Shown here: piece by piece, positions 57,907 to 64,000 of the stretch
Layout: every line of letters begins with the position of its first letter
Position numbering within the stretch: position 1 is the first letter of the stretch
Source: Pseudomonadales bacterium
Lineage (GTDB): Bacteria; Pseudomonadota; Gammaproteobacteria; Pseudomonadales; JAHRWD01
Assembly (NCBI GenBank): GCA_029210125.1
Contig: JARGPR010000004.1
Span: 186,001 to 250,000, forward strand
Length of the DNA stretch: 64,000 nt
Reading direction: 5' to 3'
The notes under the pieces: model-generated
Told to the model about the DNA's origin: nothing
Database searches by the model: none
Seen by the model: only the letters and a program-made list of their open reading frames with translations
Program-made: the position numbers and the translations under genes

Positions 57907-58491
57907 TTATGGCTCCAGCGATGTCGCCTTTGATGCTTTCTTCGCAAGCCACTCCCCCTGTGCGCCTTTTTGGGTGCGGATTTCATCCACCGTTAAGCCA
58001 ATTAATTCATGAGGAAATACCAACCACTCCGCAGTTTCACGTAGATAGAAATCAGGTCTTCGGCTTGTCAGGTTTCGGTTCGGTTTGTACCAGGGGCATG
58101 CCACCTTGATATTGCAGGTTTCAGAAAGATTGCTCTGAGCGCTTAGCTCAGCAAGTATTGCTTGAATAGTTCGACCGCTATCAAACACATCGTCGACCAA
58201 TAAAATGTTATCACCAGGGTTGGCCTGGCTGATTAGAGGGTCGAGAGCCTGTACTTGTATCTGTCCTTGTTTTTCGATGCCGGTATAAGAACGGGTGCAG
58301 ATTGAAAAGTGTTCAGTAGCAATACCCACATACTGCAGATACTCCTGCACATAAACCCCAACCGGCGCGCCGCCACGCCATATGCCAATCACAAAATCGG
58401 GCTTAAAATCGCTGAGATGAATCTGTTCAGCCAAACAAAAACTATCGCGGAGTAAATCATTGGCGGAGATATAGATTTTTTTCAGACTCAT
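57907..58491 (-). CDS. Phosphoribosyltransferase (hypoxanthine-type)
   Basis: About 194 residues. The PRPP-binding loop ILLVDDVFDSGRTIQAIL and FVIGIWRGGAPVGVYVQEYL identify a type I phosphoribosyltransferase, and its C-terminal part (WLVFPHELIG) is like bacterial hypoxanthine/xanthine-guanine enzymes. It should salvage a purine base with PRPP; the exact base is not readable. ATG at 58491 has AGGAG upstream and is preferred to the 28 extra upstream codons, which overlap the dipeptidase gene. It lies 13 bp behind that gene. Confidence 0.82.
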   Translation of the reverse strand: MSLKKIYISANDLLRDSFCLAEQIHLSDFKPDFVIGIWRGGAPVGVYVQEYLQYVGIATEHFSICTRSYTGIEKQGQIQVQALDPLISQANPGDNILLVDDVFDSGRTIQAILAELSAQSNLSETCNIKVACPWYKPNRNLTSRRPDFYLRETAEWLVFPHELIGLTVDEIRTQKGAQGEWLAKKASKATSLEP

Positions 58492-58504
58492 CAGAAAACT
58501 CCTG

Positions 58505-59737
58505 CTACCGCTTGTTAGAAAAATCTTCCGCTGCCTGCCACACCCGTAGCAGGTTGCCCGAACTGATCTGGGCAATGTCAGTCTCTGAGTAACCGCGTCG
58601 TAACAGCGCTTCGATCAGTGCAGGGTAATCCGCCACGGTTTTGAGTCCTTTCGGCAAGGTATCGCCGACCCCATCAAAATCGGACCCAAAGCCAACATGT
58701 TTAATACCCACCAGGTTTTTCACGTGATCAATATGATCGACCACACGCTCAATCGGTGAGTAGGGGAATGGGTGTTGCTTGCGGTAGTCTGTGGTAAACC
58801 GTTTGGCTTCAGCACTAAAACGGTCAAGTTGGTTCTCAGCCAGGTAGGCCTTAAAGTGCGAAGTGTATTTGGTCTGCCAGCTTCGCGCAGCATGGTCTAA
58901 AAAGGTAGATCCAAAGTTGATCTGAATGACGCCACCTTTTTTCGCCAGTGCTTTTAACAACTGGTCATCCATATTACGCTCAAAGCCCGGAATGAATTTG
59001 CGTATCGATGAGTGGGTTGCCACCACCGGCACCTCGCTCAGTTCAACCGCCTGCAGTGCCGCCGGATCCGAAAGGTGTGAAATATCGATCATCATGCCAA
59101 GGCGGTTCATCTCTGCAATGACCTTTTTACCGAAGGGGCTGATACCACCCCATGGCCGATTTTTATCGTAGGAGGAATCCGAAATCAAATTGGCCTTGCC
59201 GTGGGTCAGGGTGACGTAACGTACCCCTCGATCATAAAAATGCTTCAGATTGCTTAGCTCGCCCTCAATCGCTGCGCCATTTTCAATGCCCATCGCCAGG
59301 CTAACCAACCCCTTTTTATGATTGTCACGAACCTGCTCAACACTTAACCCCAGAGCAACGGTGTCTGGTGCTCGGCCGACCATCGCTTCAACCGAATCGA
59401 TAAGCTGATTTGCCAGTGCTTTTGCACCACCTTCGGTTTGATGTTTGGCTGGGATATAGATCGACATAAAGGCCACATCAAGCCCTCCCGCCTTAGCTTT
59501 TGGCAGATTGAATTCACCCCGTGGGGCCGCGTGGGTTAAATCCTGGTAGTCACGGGTTAGTCGAAAAGGCGCATCAATATGGGTGTCGATAATCATGAGT
59601 TGACTGGCTAGTCGTTTAGCCTGTTCGGTCTGGGATTCGCCATAGCTGTTTGTAGACACTAACGCCAAGGTTATAGAAAACACTGCGCAAAATCGGGTGA
59701 AAACAGAGCGGCAAAAAGATAACGGCATATTATTCAT
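58505..59737 (-). CDS. Membrane dipeptidase (M19 family), exported
   Basis: A 410-residue protein with a signal peptide (FCAVFSITLALVSTNSYG). MIIDTHIDAPFRL has the first metal His/Asp pair, LAMGIENGAAIEG the bridging Glu, DISHLSDPAAL and VVATHSSIRKF further metal His residues, and HVGFGSDFDGVG the last site; together the M19 (renal dipeptidase) zinc centre. These enzymes cleave dipeptides, often with a D-residue. It would act in the periplasm. The downstream gene is the phosphoribosyltransferase. Confidence 0.9.
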   Translation of the reverse strand: MNNMPLSFCRSVFTRFCAVFSITLALVSTNSYGESQTEQAKRLASQLMIIDTHIDAPFRLTRDYQDLTHAAPRGEFNLPKAKAGGLDVAFMSIYIPAKHQTEGGAKALANQLIDSVEAMVGRAPDTVALGLSVEQVRDNHKKGLVSLAMGIENGAAIEGELSNLKHFYDRGVRYVTLTHGKANLISDSSYDKNRPWGGISPFGKKVIAEMNRLGMMIDISHLSDPAALQAVELSEVPVVATHSSIRKFIPGFERNMDDQLLKALAKKGGVIQINFGSTFLDHAARSWQTKYTSHFKAYLAENQLDRFSAEAKRFTTDYRKQHPFPYSPIERVVDHIDHVKNLVGIKHVGFGSDFDGVGDTLPKGLKTVADYPALIEALLRRGYSETDIAQISSGNLLRVWQAAEDFSNKR

Positions 59738-60106
59738 GGTAGGAGCTCAATAAAAAGATCAAATAATAGATAGAGGGTGCTATGTCCGGGTTGCTACATC
59801 TGCATAGCAACTTTCAAGAAGCGAGCCTTAGGCTTTGTACAATAACAATGTAGGCGATACCTCTACAAATTTACGCCGTGGCTGTTAGCTCGCTCTGTAG
59901 TAAAAGATCAGCCCTGCATGTTGGCATAATAGTTTTGCCATAACACGAGATGGATTTTTTGCTACCTACATTATTTAAAGCTCCATCGCTTACTCGCTCT
60001 TTTCGGCTTTATTGATTTACTCGACTAATTCTTGTGTAGTGGTTTCAGGGAAAGCAGGAGCACAGTTTTATATTGCTGTGTAAAACCATAATAGGAGAAA
60101 ATAATA
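59738..60106. other. Non-coding region upstream of the DUF169 gene
   Basis: About 369 A+T-rich bases without a coding sequence. The last 50 bases contain a CACAG-N10-CTGTG dyad (60061-60080) and a GTTTTA-N10-TAAAAC hairpin (60065-60086), which overlap each other, and then a strong AGGAG ribosome-binding site. No further gene or RNA is recognised. Confidence 0.45.
60061..60086. promoter_or_regulatory. Overlapping small dyads before the DUF169 gene
   Basis: CACAG at 60061-60065 faces CTGTG at 60076-60080, and GTTTTA at 60065-60070 faces TAAAAC at 60081-60086. Their position next to the start suggests an operator, but each half-site is only five or six bases. Confidence 0.3.
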
Positions 60107-60901
60107 ATGGCTACTCAAAACTGCTGGGGTGATACCCACGATTATGACTTCGTTAACCTTGTGGATGAACTGAATCGTTATCTAAGGTTAAAAGCCACAC
60201 CTATTGGTATGAAGCGATTCAAAACCGAAGATGATATGAACGAGATCCCGCGGTTGAGAAGGCCGGATCCGAGTCAAAAACTAGCCATGGATCAGGTTGT
60301 CGGCCAATGCCGCTGGATCGGTTGGACGCTGGGTATTACCTACGACAATTTGATGGGTGCCCAGTGCGGAGCCGTGGTCGGGCTTCACCCAAAAGATGAA
60401 GAGTGGCTCAGTGGCAACCAGATGAATGGCGTTTGGTACGGTACTCTGGAGGATAGTGCCGCTCATCAAAAGGCAATGGCATGTGCCAGTCATGGAGACT
60501 ATGAAGCGATTGCCGTATCACCACTAACTTCCGGCAGGCTTGGCAATCCTGATATTTGCCTGATTTACGCGACACCGGGGCAGATGATCACGCTGATCAA
60601 TGGCCTGCAGCATATGGATTACAAAAAACTGGATTTTACCTGCGTTGGTGAAAGCGCCTGTGCAGATTCCTGGGGCAAGGCACTGCAAACCGGCGAACCA
60701 AGCCTTCCTATCCCCTGCTATGCTGAACGAAAATTTGGGGGTGTGCAGGATGATGAGCTGCTGATCGCGTTGGCTCCCTCCTACCTGCCAAAAATCGTTA
60801 AAGGGTTAGCAGCGTTGAGTAAGGTGGGCTTACGGTATCCGATTCCTAATCACGGCATCCAAAAATCACCCCTAGAAAGTATTGCGAAAAGCTATACCTG
60901 A
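60107..60901 (+). CDS. DUF169 domain-containing protein
   Basis: A 264-residue cytoplasmic protein. LRLKATPIGMKRFKTEDDM at the start, the Cys-containing segments VVGQCRWIG and MGAQCGAVVGLHP, SPLTSGRLGNPDICLIYATPGQM, FTCVGESACADSWGKAL and PSLPIPCYAERKFGGVQDDELLIALAP are typical of DUF169 (COG2043), whose biochemistry is not known. The many conserved cysteines suggest metal or cluster binding; this is inference. It is a single gene with an AGGAG ribosome-binding site and is followed by an inverted repeat. Confidence 0.85.
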   Translation: MATQNCWGDTHDYDFVNLVDELNRYLRLKATPIGMKRFKTEDDMNEIPRLRRPDPSQKLAMDQVVGQCRWIGWTLGITYDNLMGAQCGAVVGLHPKDEEWLSGNQMNGVWYGTLEDSAAHQKAMACASHGDYEAIAVSPLTSGRLGNPDICLIYATPGQMITLINGLQHMDYKKLDFTCVGESACADSWGKALQTGEPSLPIPCYAERKFGGVQDDELLIALAPSYLPKIVKGLAALSKVGLRYPIPNHGIQKSPLESIAKSYT

Positions 60902-60937
60902 TAGCAGCATACCAGCATCCGTAAAATATATTCGGGA

Positions 60938-60978
60938 ATCAAAATGTCTTGGAATCATTAATTCCAAGACATTTTGAT
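60938..60978. terminator. Inverted repeat behind the DUF169 gene
   Basis: A perfect 18-bp stem (60938-60955 with 60961-60978) and a five-base loop. The T-run is only four bases, inside the stem, so termination is probable rather than certain. Confidence 0.7.
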
Positions 60979-61097
60979 GGTTCGTCAGGGCATTATCACC
61001 TTCGCTAATTCCAGAGTTTGATTGGTTTGAGTCTCAAGTGAGGCGCGGGCGATATGCGCAGCAGTGCTTTGATTCAGCCGCCCTGCATTAGCCGTGG

Positions 61098-61481
61098 CTA
61101 CTCAGGTTTTGGTTTAAAAAAAGCGATGGCCGCCAATATAGCCGTCAGTGCCTCAAAGCCCAGTGCTCCATACGTATACGAGGTAACCGGGTCACTGGTG
61201 AGCGCAAACGAAATGCCGCGAGTAATAGCCAGCCCACCTATTGTGCAAATAATCACAAGTAGACCGACTCTACTGTATTCAGCGCGTAGCGCAGCGATGA
61301 GGCAAAATAGCCCTAGACCAGCCTGGAAACCACCATACATCGCTGCGGTTTCAATCCTTGAATCGGCACTGCCTAAAACAACGCCGCTGTAGGTGGCCGG
61401 TATTTGCGGATCAAAAAAACACACCAAACCATAGCCAAGAAAAACTACCGCGGTTACCCATAAGATGATTTTGCTTAACAT
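61098..61481 (-). CDS. Small four-helix membrane protein (DUF4345-like)
   Basis: A 127-residue protein with four hydrophobic segments (about 5-22, 45-68, 70-88, 100-121). YGLVCFFDPQIPATYSG after the first helix and RIETAAMYGGFQAGLGLFCLIAA around the second are the conserved blocks of the family I recall as DUF4345. No enzymatic residues are evident. AGGAG lies ahead of the ATG. It is 87 bp behind the sulfurtransferase gene. Confidence 0.75.
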   Translation of the reverse strand: MLSKIILWVTAVVFLGYGLVCFFDPQIPATYSGVVLGSADSRIETAAMYGGFQAGLGLFCLIAALRAEYSRVGLLVIICTIGGLAITRGISFALTSDPVTSYTYGALGFEALTAILAAIAFFKPKPE

Positions 61482-61568
61482 ATCAATTTTCTCCTGATTA
61501 TTATTTTCGTGACATATAGCGTTTGTGGAAATTGGTTTCTCTGCGCGGGTTGTAAGTAATTAATGCTC

Positions 61569-62474
61569 TTAGGTACAGCTGCTGGGGTCTGTCATAGGTA
61601 GACTATGATCGGATGCCCATTCGAACAGGCTACCGTCGTATACCGAAATATTTTCATGCCCCATCAGTGCCAGACAGAAGGCGTTGACGGTTGCGCCGAT
61701 GCCGCCACCGCAGTAAGTAATGATACGTTCGGCCGATAGTAGCCCGTTCTCCTGCAGCCGTGCGTTTAAAGCTGCACCATCCAGAAATTTCCCAGTTGCG
61801 GTATCGATCAGTTCGGAAAAAGGCAGGTTTTCCGCGCCGGTGATATGCCCTTTTCGGCTTCCGTATATGGGTTTGCTTTCACCTCGATATGAGGAGGGTG
61901 ATAGCGCATCTACAATTCGGGTTTGATCACGTGAATCCTGAGCTTGCAGAATTTGCGTCTTGTCTGCAATAGCATGCAGGCCGTCGTGGTTGGCCTGAAA
62001 AGATGAGCTGGGGTAGATACTGACTTCGGTGGATACCGGGTGATCACCCGCTAACCATTGCTCCCAGCCGCCATTCAGAATTGAGCATTTCACTCCCATG
62101 TGATGCAAAACCCACCATGCGCGGGTACACCACATTATACCGCTGTCTATGCCTGCTCTTGGACTGGCGGCATAGAGGATAACATGGGAGTCTGCGGTAA
62201 CGCCGCAGCGAGACATCAGTTGCTCAAACTGTTCCTTTTGCGGCCACATCCACGGCAGCGGGTTGGCGGGGTCAGATAACACGCCCTTTGCACTTGCAAC
62301 ATCCAGAAATGTTGCACCGGGAATGTGGCCCTGCTTGAAGTGTTTCTCTTCCGCCAAGTTTTCCAGCTTTCCCGTAAGCATTCCGGTGACATCAAAAACT
62401 CTGAGGTGTTTTTGCTGCAGATTCGCTTCAAGCCATTCAGCCTCGATTAGATAGGCGGGATTTTTGTATTCCAT
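61569..62474 (-). CDS. Sulfurtransferase (thiosulfate/3-mercaptopyruvate type)
   Basis: A 301-residue protein of two rhodanese domains. The first (about 9-140) is inactive-type (WLEANLQQKHLRVFDV, GHIPGATFLDV); the second carries the active Cys255 in ITYCGGGIGATVNAF. The active-site loop CGGGIGA differs from both CRKGVT of thiosulfate sulfurtransferases and CGSGVT of mercaptopyruvate enzymes, so the donor is open. YGSRKGHITGAENLPFSEL matches the pre-Cys signature of the SseA group. Confidence 0.88.
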   Translation of the reverse strand: MEYKNPAYLIEAEWLEANLQQKHLRVFDVTGMLTGKLENLAEEKHFKQGHIPGATFLDVASAKGVLSDPANPLPWMWPQKEQFEQLMSRCGVTADSHVILYAASPRAGIDSGIMWCTRAWWVLHHMGVKCSILNGGWEQWLAGDHPVSTEVSIYPSSSFQANHDGLHAIADKTQILQAQDSRDQTRIVDALSPSSYRGESKPIYGSRKGHITGAENLPFSELIDTATGKFLDGAALNARLQENGLLSAERIITYCGGGIGATVNAFCLALMGHENISVYDGSLFEWASDHSLPMTDPSSCT

Positions 62475-62727
62475 GATCGCTCCCGATGTAGCTATATATT
62501 GTTATATTTATGGTTGCTTACGAGCCCAATAACTTAAACATATATTCGGTAGGTGTACACCACCTATTTGTTGACTGCTCGGCATAGCGGGTTTAAAGGC
62601 AAAGAGGAACGCAAGCAGGCAGCAATGTGATGGACGGTCAGGCAAAAGCACGGCACTATCTGTAAGGGCGCAATAACATAACCCGCTGTTTTGACAGGTA
62701 ACTATTTGATTTTTATAGAGAGGGGTT

Positions 62728-62804
62728 TGGCGCGCCCGGCACGATTCGAACGTGCGACCAACTGGTTCGAAGCCAGTTACTCTATCCAGCTGAGCTACGG
62801 GCGC
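62728..62804 (-). tRNA. tRNA-Arg(TCG)
   Basis: The minus strand folds into a full cloverleaf: acceptor GCGCCCG/CGGGCGC, D-arm GCTC...GAGT region, anticodon stem ACTGG/CCAGT with loop CTTCGAA (anticodon TCG, reading CGA), variable loop TGGTC, and T-arm GCACG-TTCGAAT-CGTGC. G73 and an encoded CCA (complement of 62728-62730) complete 77 bases. No integrase or attachment repeat lies beside it. Confidence 0.97.
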
Positions 62805-62986
62805 AAAACTGGGATTTCATAAAGGCGGCAATGTTACGCTTCTATGGGTGATCAGTCCACTGTTTGTATTGTTGAATGTTGAGAATGCTCAGGTTTGGGT
62901 TGCTGGGTTCGATCATGTTATTCATATTCGTGGGTAGAAGGCTTTGTGTCGACCAGATCGCCCCTACCTTGAACTGATTTTATCGC

Positions 62987-62992
62987 TATAAT
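62987..62992 (+). promoter_or_regulatory. Perfect -10 box ahead of the cytochrome gene
   Basis: TATAAT, 58 bases before the cytochrome c5 ATG. A matching -35 at 16-18 bp is not evident (a TTGAAC lies only 12 bases upstream), so an activator may be needed. Confidence 0.45.
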
Positions 62993-63050
62993 GCACAGGT
63001 TTTGGATCAGCCGATAATTTGGTTGAACGGGTTATTCAGTTGAGGTGTTG

Positions 63051-63539
63051 ATGATGTTGAAGGTTTTTTTGTTTGGTAATGCTGCCAGAAAGGTGGTTTT
63101 AAGCGCAGTTTTATTGTTGGTAGGTACGGGGTTTGTCTCGGCATCTGATGATGAGATTTTGCAGCGTATCAAACCAGCGGGTTCGGTATGTATTGAAGGT
63201 CAGGAGTGTAAAAAAGCAGCGATCAAAAAGGTAGTGGCTGTCAGTGAGGTGACTCCTGCAGAAAAAGCTACACCTGCTGTTGAAGTTGTGGCTAGTGCTG
63301 CTTCTGGTGAAGATACCTACAGAAAAACCTGTGCAATATGTCATGCGGGTGGTACAGCTGGTGCACCTAAATTAGGTGACGCAGCTGCCTGGTCTGTCCG
63401 TGCTGAAAAAGGTCTCGATGGCATGCTTGCGGTAGCTAAGAAGGGTTTGAATGCTATGCCACCGATGGGTATGTGCACGTCATGCAGTGATGATGATTTG
63501 AAGGCTGCGATTACGTATATGATGGATCCGAGTGAGTAA
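63051..63539 (+). CDS. Cytochrome c5 family protein
   Basis: About 162 residues: signal peptide (VVLSAVLLLVGTGFVSA), then a linker region containing the family motif IKPAGSVCIEGQEC, an Ala/Glu/Val-rich spacer, and a haem domain with CAICH (C94, C97, H98) and probable axial Met in AMPPMGMCTSC. Such small periplasmic or membrane-tethered cytochromes pass electrons to terminal oxidases. ATG at 63051 has GAGG five bases upstream and is preferred to the GTG at 63045. Confidence 0.9.
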   Translation: MMLKVFLFGNAARKVVLSAVLLLVGTGFVSASDDEILQRIKPAGSVCIEGQECKKAAIKKVVAVSEVTPAEKATPAVEVVASAASGEDTYRKTCAICHAGGTAGAPKLGDAAAWSVRAEKGLDGMLAVAKKGLNAMPPMGMCTSCSDDDLKAAITYMMDPSE

Positions 63540-63599
63540 TACTTATCGGCCGCAGATGCAGATATCGCGGCTTGATGGGTAGCTTGGATTGATGATAGT

Positions 63600-63622
63600 A
63601 AAGGGGCGAAAGCCCCTTTTTT
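63600..63622. terminator. Intrinsic terminator after the cytochrome gene
   Basis: AAAGGGGC (63600-63607) pairs with GCCCCTTT (63612-63619), GAAA tetraloop, six T residues; also usable by the convergent comM gene. Confidence 0.92.
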
Positions 63623-63650
63623 GTGTTTATCTATTGTCCGTTAGATGGAA

Positions 63651-64000
63651 TTACTTTCGGTCGAGCGTGCGGTAGCTGATCGCTTCACTGAGGTGTGCCT
63701 GGGCTATTTCAGCTTTGCCTTCGAGGTCTGCAATGGTGCGAGCTACTTTGATAATGCGGTGATAAGCGCGGGCGGACAGGTTTAGTTTTTCCATCGCTGT
63801 TTCAAGTAGCATTTGGTTGCCTGCAGATAATTTGCAGTGTTGCTGCAGTCCGCTGGTATTGAGTTCGCGGTTGGATTTTTGCTGTCGGTTAAGTTGGGTT
63901 TTTCGGGCGTCAATGACCCGGCTCAATACGTTAGCGCTTGGTTCGCTGTGTAGATCTGGCTGCGATAAGGCGCTTTTGGGTAGGGCTGGAACCGTCAGAT
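63651..64000 (-). CDS. comM: ComM/YifB Mg-chelatase-like AAA+ ATPase (3' part)
   Basis: The frame stays open to the right edge of the window, so only the C-terminal 116 or so residues are visible. KSNRELNTSGLQQHCKLSAGN, QMLLETAMEKLNLSARAYHRI, KVARTIADLEGKAEIAQAHL and SEAISYRTLDRK form the C-terminal helical domain of YifB/ComM (Mg-chelatase-like). ComM is a hexameric helicase that promotes branch migration during natural transformation. The P-loop part lies outside the window. Confidence 0.88.
   Translation of the reverse strand, partial: LTVPALPKSALSQPDLHSEPSANVLSRVIDARKTQLNRQQKSNRELNTSGLQQHCKLSAGNQMLLETAMEKLNLSARAYHRIIKVARTIADLEGKAEIAQAHLSEAISYRTLDRK

Noticed and set aside
62728-62804. tRNA-Arg as an integration site
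   Set aside because: No integrase gene, direct repeat of the tRNA end or foreign-looking block is seen on either side.
1-64000. CRISPR arrays, insertion sequences, rRNA genes and a thiamine riboswitch
   Set aside because: I looked for regular repeats with spacers, transposase frames with inverted ends, rRNA sequence and a thi-box upstream of thiD; none is visible in the window.

Overview
The window is a chromosomal segment of a gammaproteobacterium, very probably a marine, Pseudomonas/Cellvibrio-like heterotroph. The basis is gene order and gene content rather than any marker gene: a trpGDC cluster, the block hda / pgsA-like / DUF2066 / purM-purN / DUF3108, thiD-thiE-hemL, argC / DUF6776-like / erpA, and xerD-dsbC-hom-thrC-recJ-prfB-lysS are all arrangements known from that group. 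G+C looks close to half. No plasmid, phage or IS signature is visible; most of the sequence is core metabolism and information processing, with short accessory stretches between.

Layout. 1-1347: 3' end of a Wzz/GumC-type polysaccharide chain-length protein whose cytoplasmic tail is a degenerate tyrosine-recombinase fold. 1.6-4.5 kb: accessory minus-strand genes (DUF2235 hydrolase, dienelactone hydrolase, orphan modA). 4.6-9.2 kb: rep and trpGDC. 9.5-11.9 kb: a pair of acyl-CoA dehydrogenases. 12.0-17.4 kb: hda, CDP-alcohol phosphatidyltransferase, DUF2066, purMN, DUF3108. 17.4-19.2 kb: small accessory island with a VapBC toxin-antitoxin pair and an overlapping two-gene module, one member having a membrane segment and a HEPN-like RNxxxH motif. 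19.4-21.1 kb: dcd and mrp. 21.4-33.0 kb: rplU-rpmA, xerD, dsbC, hom, thrC, recJ, a soluble CZB chemoreceptor, prfB (with its programmed +1 frameshift), lysS, ung. 33.0-38.7 kb: flavodoxin, hemL, thiE, thiD, hemJ, a CLC channel/antiporter. 38.8-45.5 kb: a compact six-gene minus-strand operon. 45.8-48.0 kb: argC, DUF6776-like, erpA. 48.2-49.9 kb: ECF-type sigma factor operon. 50.2-55.2 kb: carA, carB, greA. 55.4-57.8 kb: a second acyl-CoA dehydrogenase pair. 57.9-62.5 kb: phosphoribosyltransferase, M19 dipeptidase, DUF169, a DUF4345-like membrane protein, sulfurtransferase. 62.7 kb: tRNA-Arg(TCG). 63.0-64.0 kb: cytochrome c5 and the 3' part of comM/yifB.

Most unusual content. (1) The operon at 38847-45489 encodes a PqqD-like protein, an ATP-grasp ligase, a fold-III PLP decarboxylase, a urea-transporter/M23-peptidase fusion, a predicted outer-membrane barrel and a periplasmic TPR protein. 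The set runs from small-molecule ligation and decarboxylation through the inner membrane to the outer membrane, and I do not recognise it as a described system. A 13-bp perfect dyad lies upstream of its first gene. (2) The Wzz/GumC protein at the left edge ends in a tyrosine-recombinase-like domain that keeps the Arg and Tyr at exact family spacing but has lost the other catalytic residues. (3) The two acyl-CoA dehydrogenase pairs each combine one subunit with the catalytic Glu and one without, as in the heteromeric steroid side-chain dehydrogenases. (4) The HEPN-like pair next to vapBC is a candidate toxin or defence module.

Starts were moved where the sequence supports it (purN, DUF3108, vapB, thiE, pqqD-like, argC, DUF6776-like, phosphoribosyltransferase, cytochrome c5). 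Family assignments rest on recognised motifs, length and neighbours; no database search was run.
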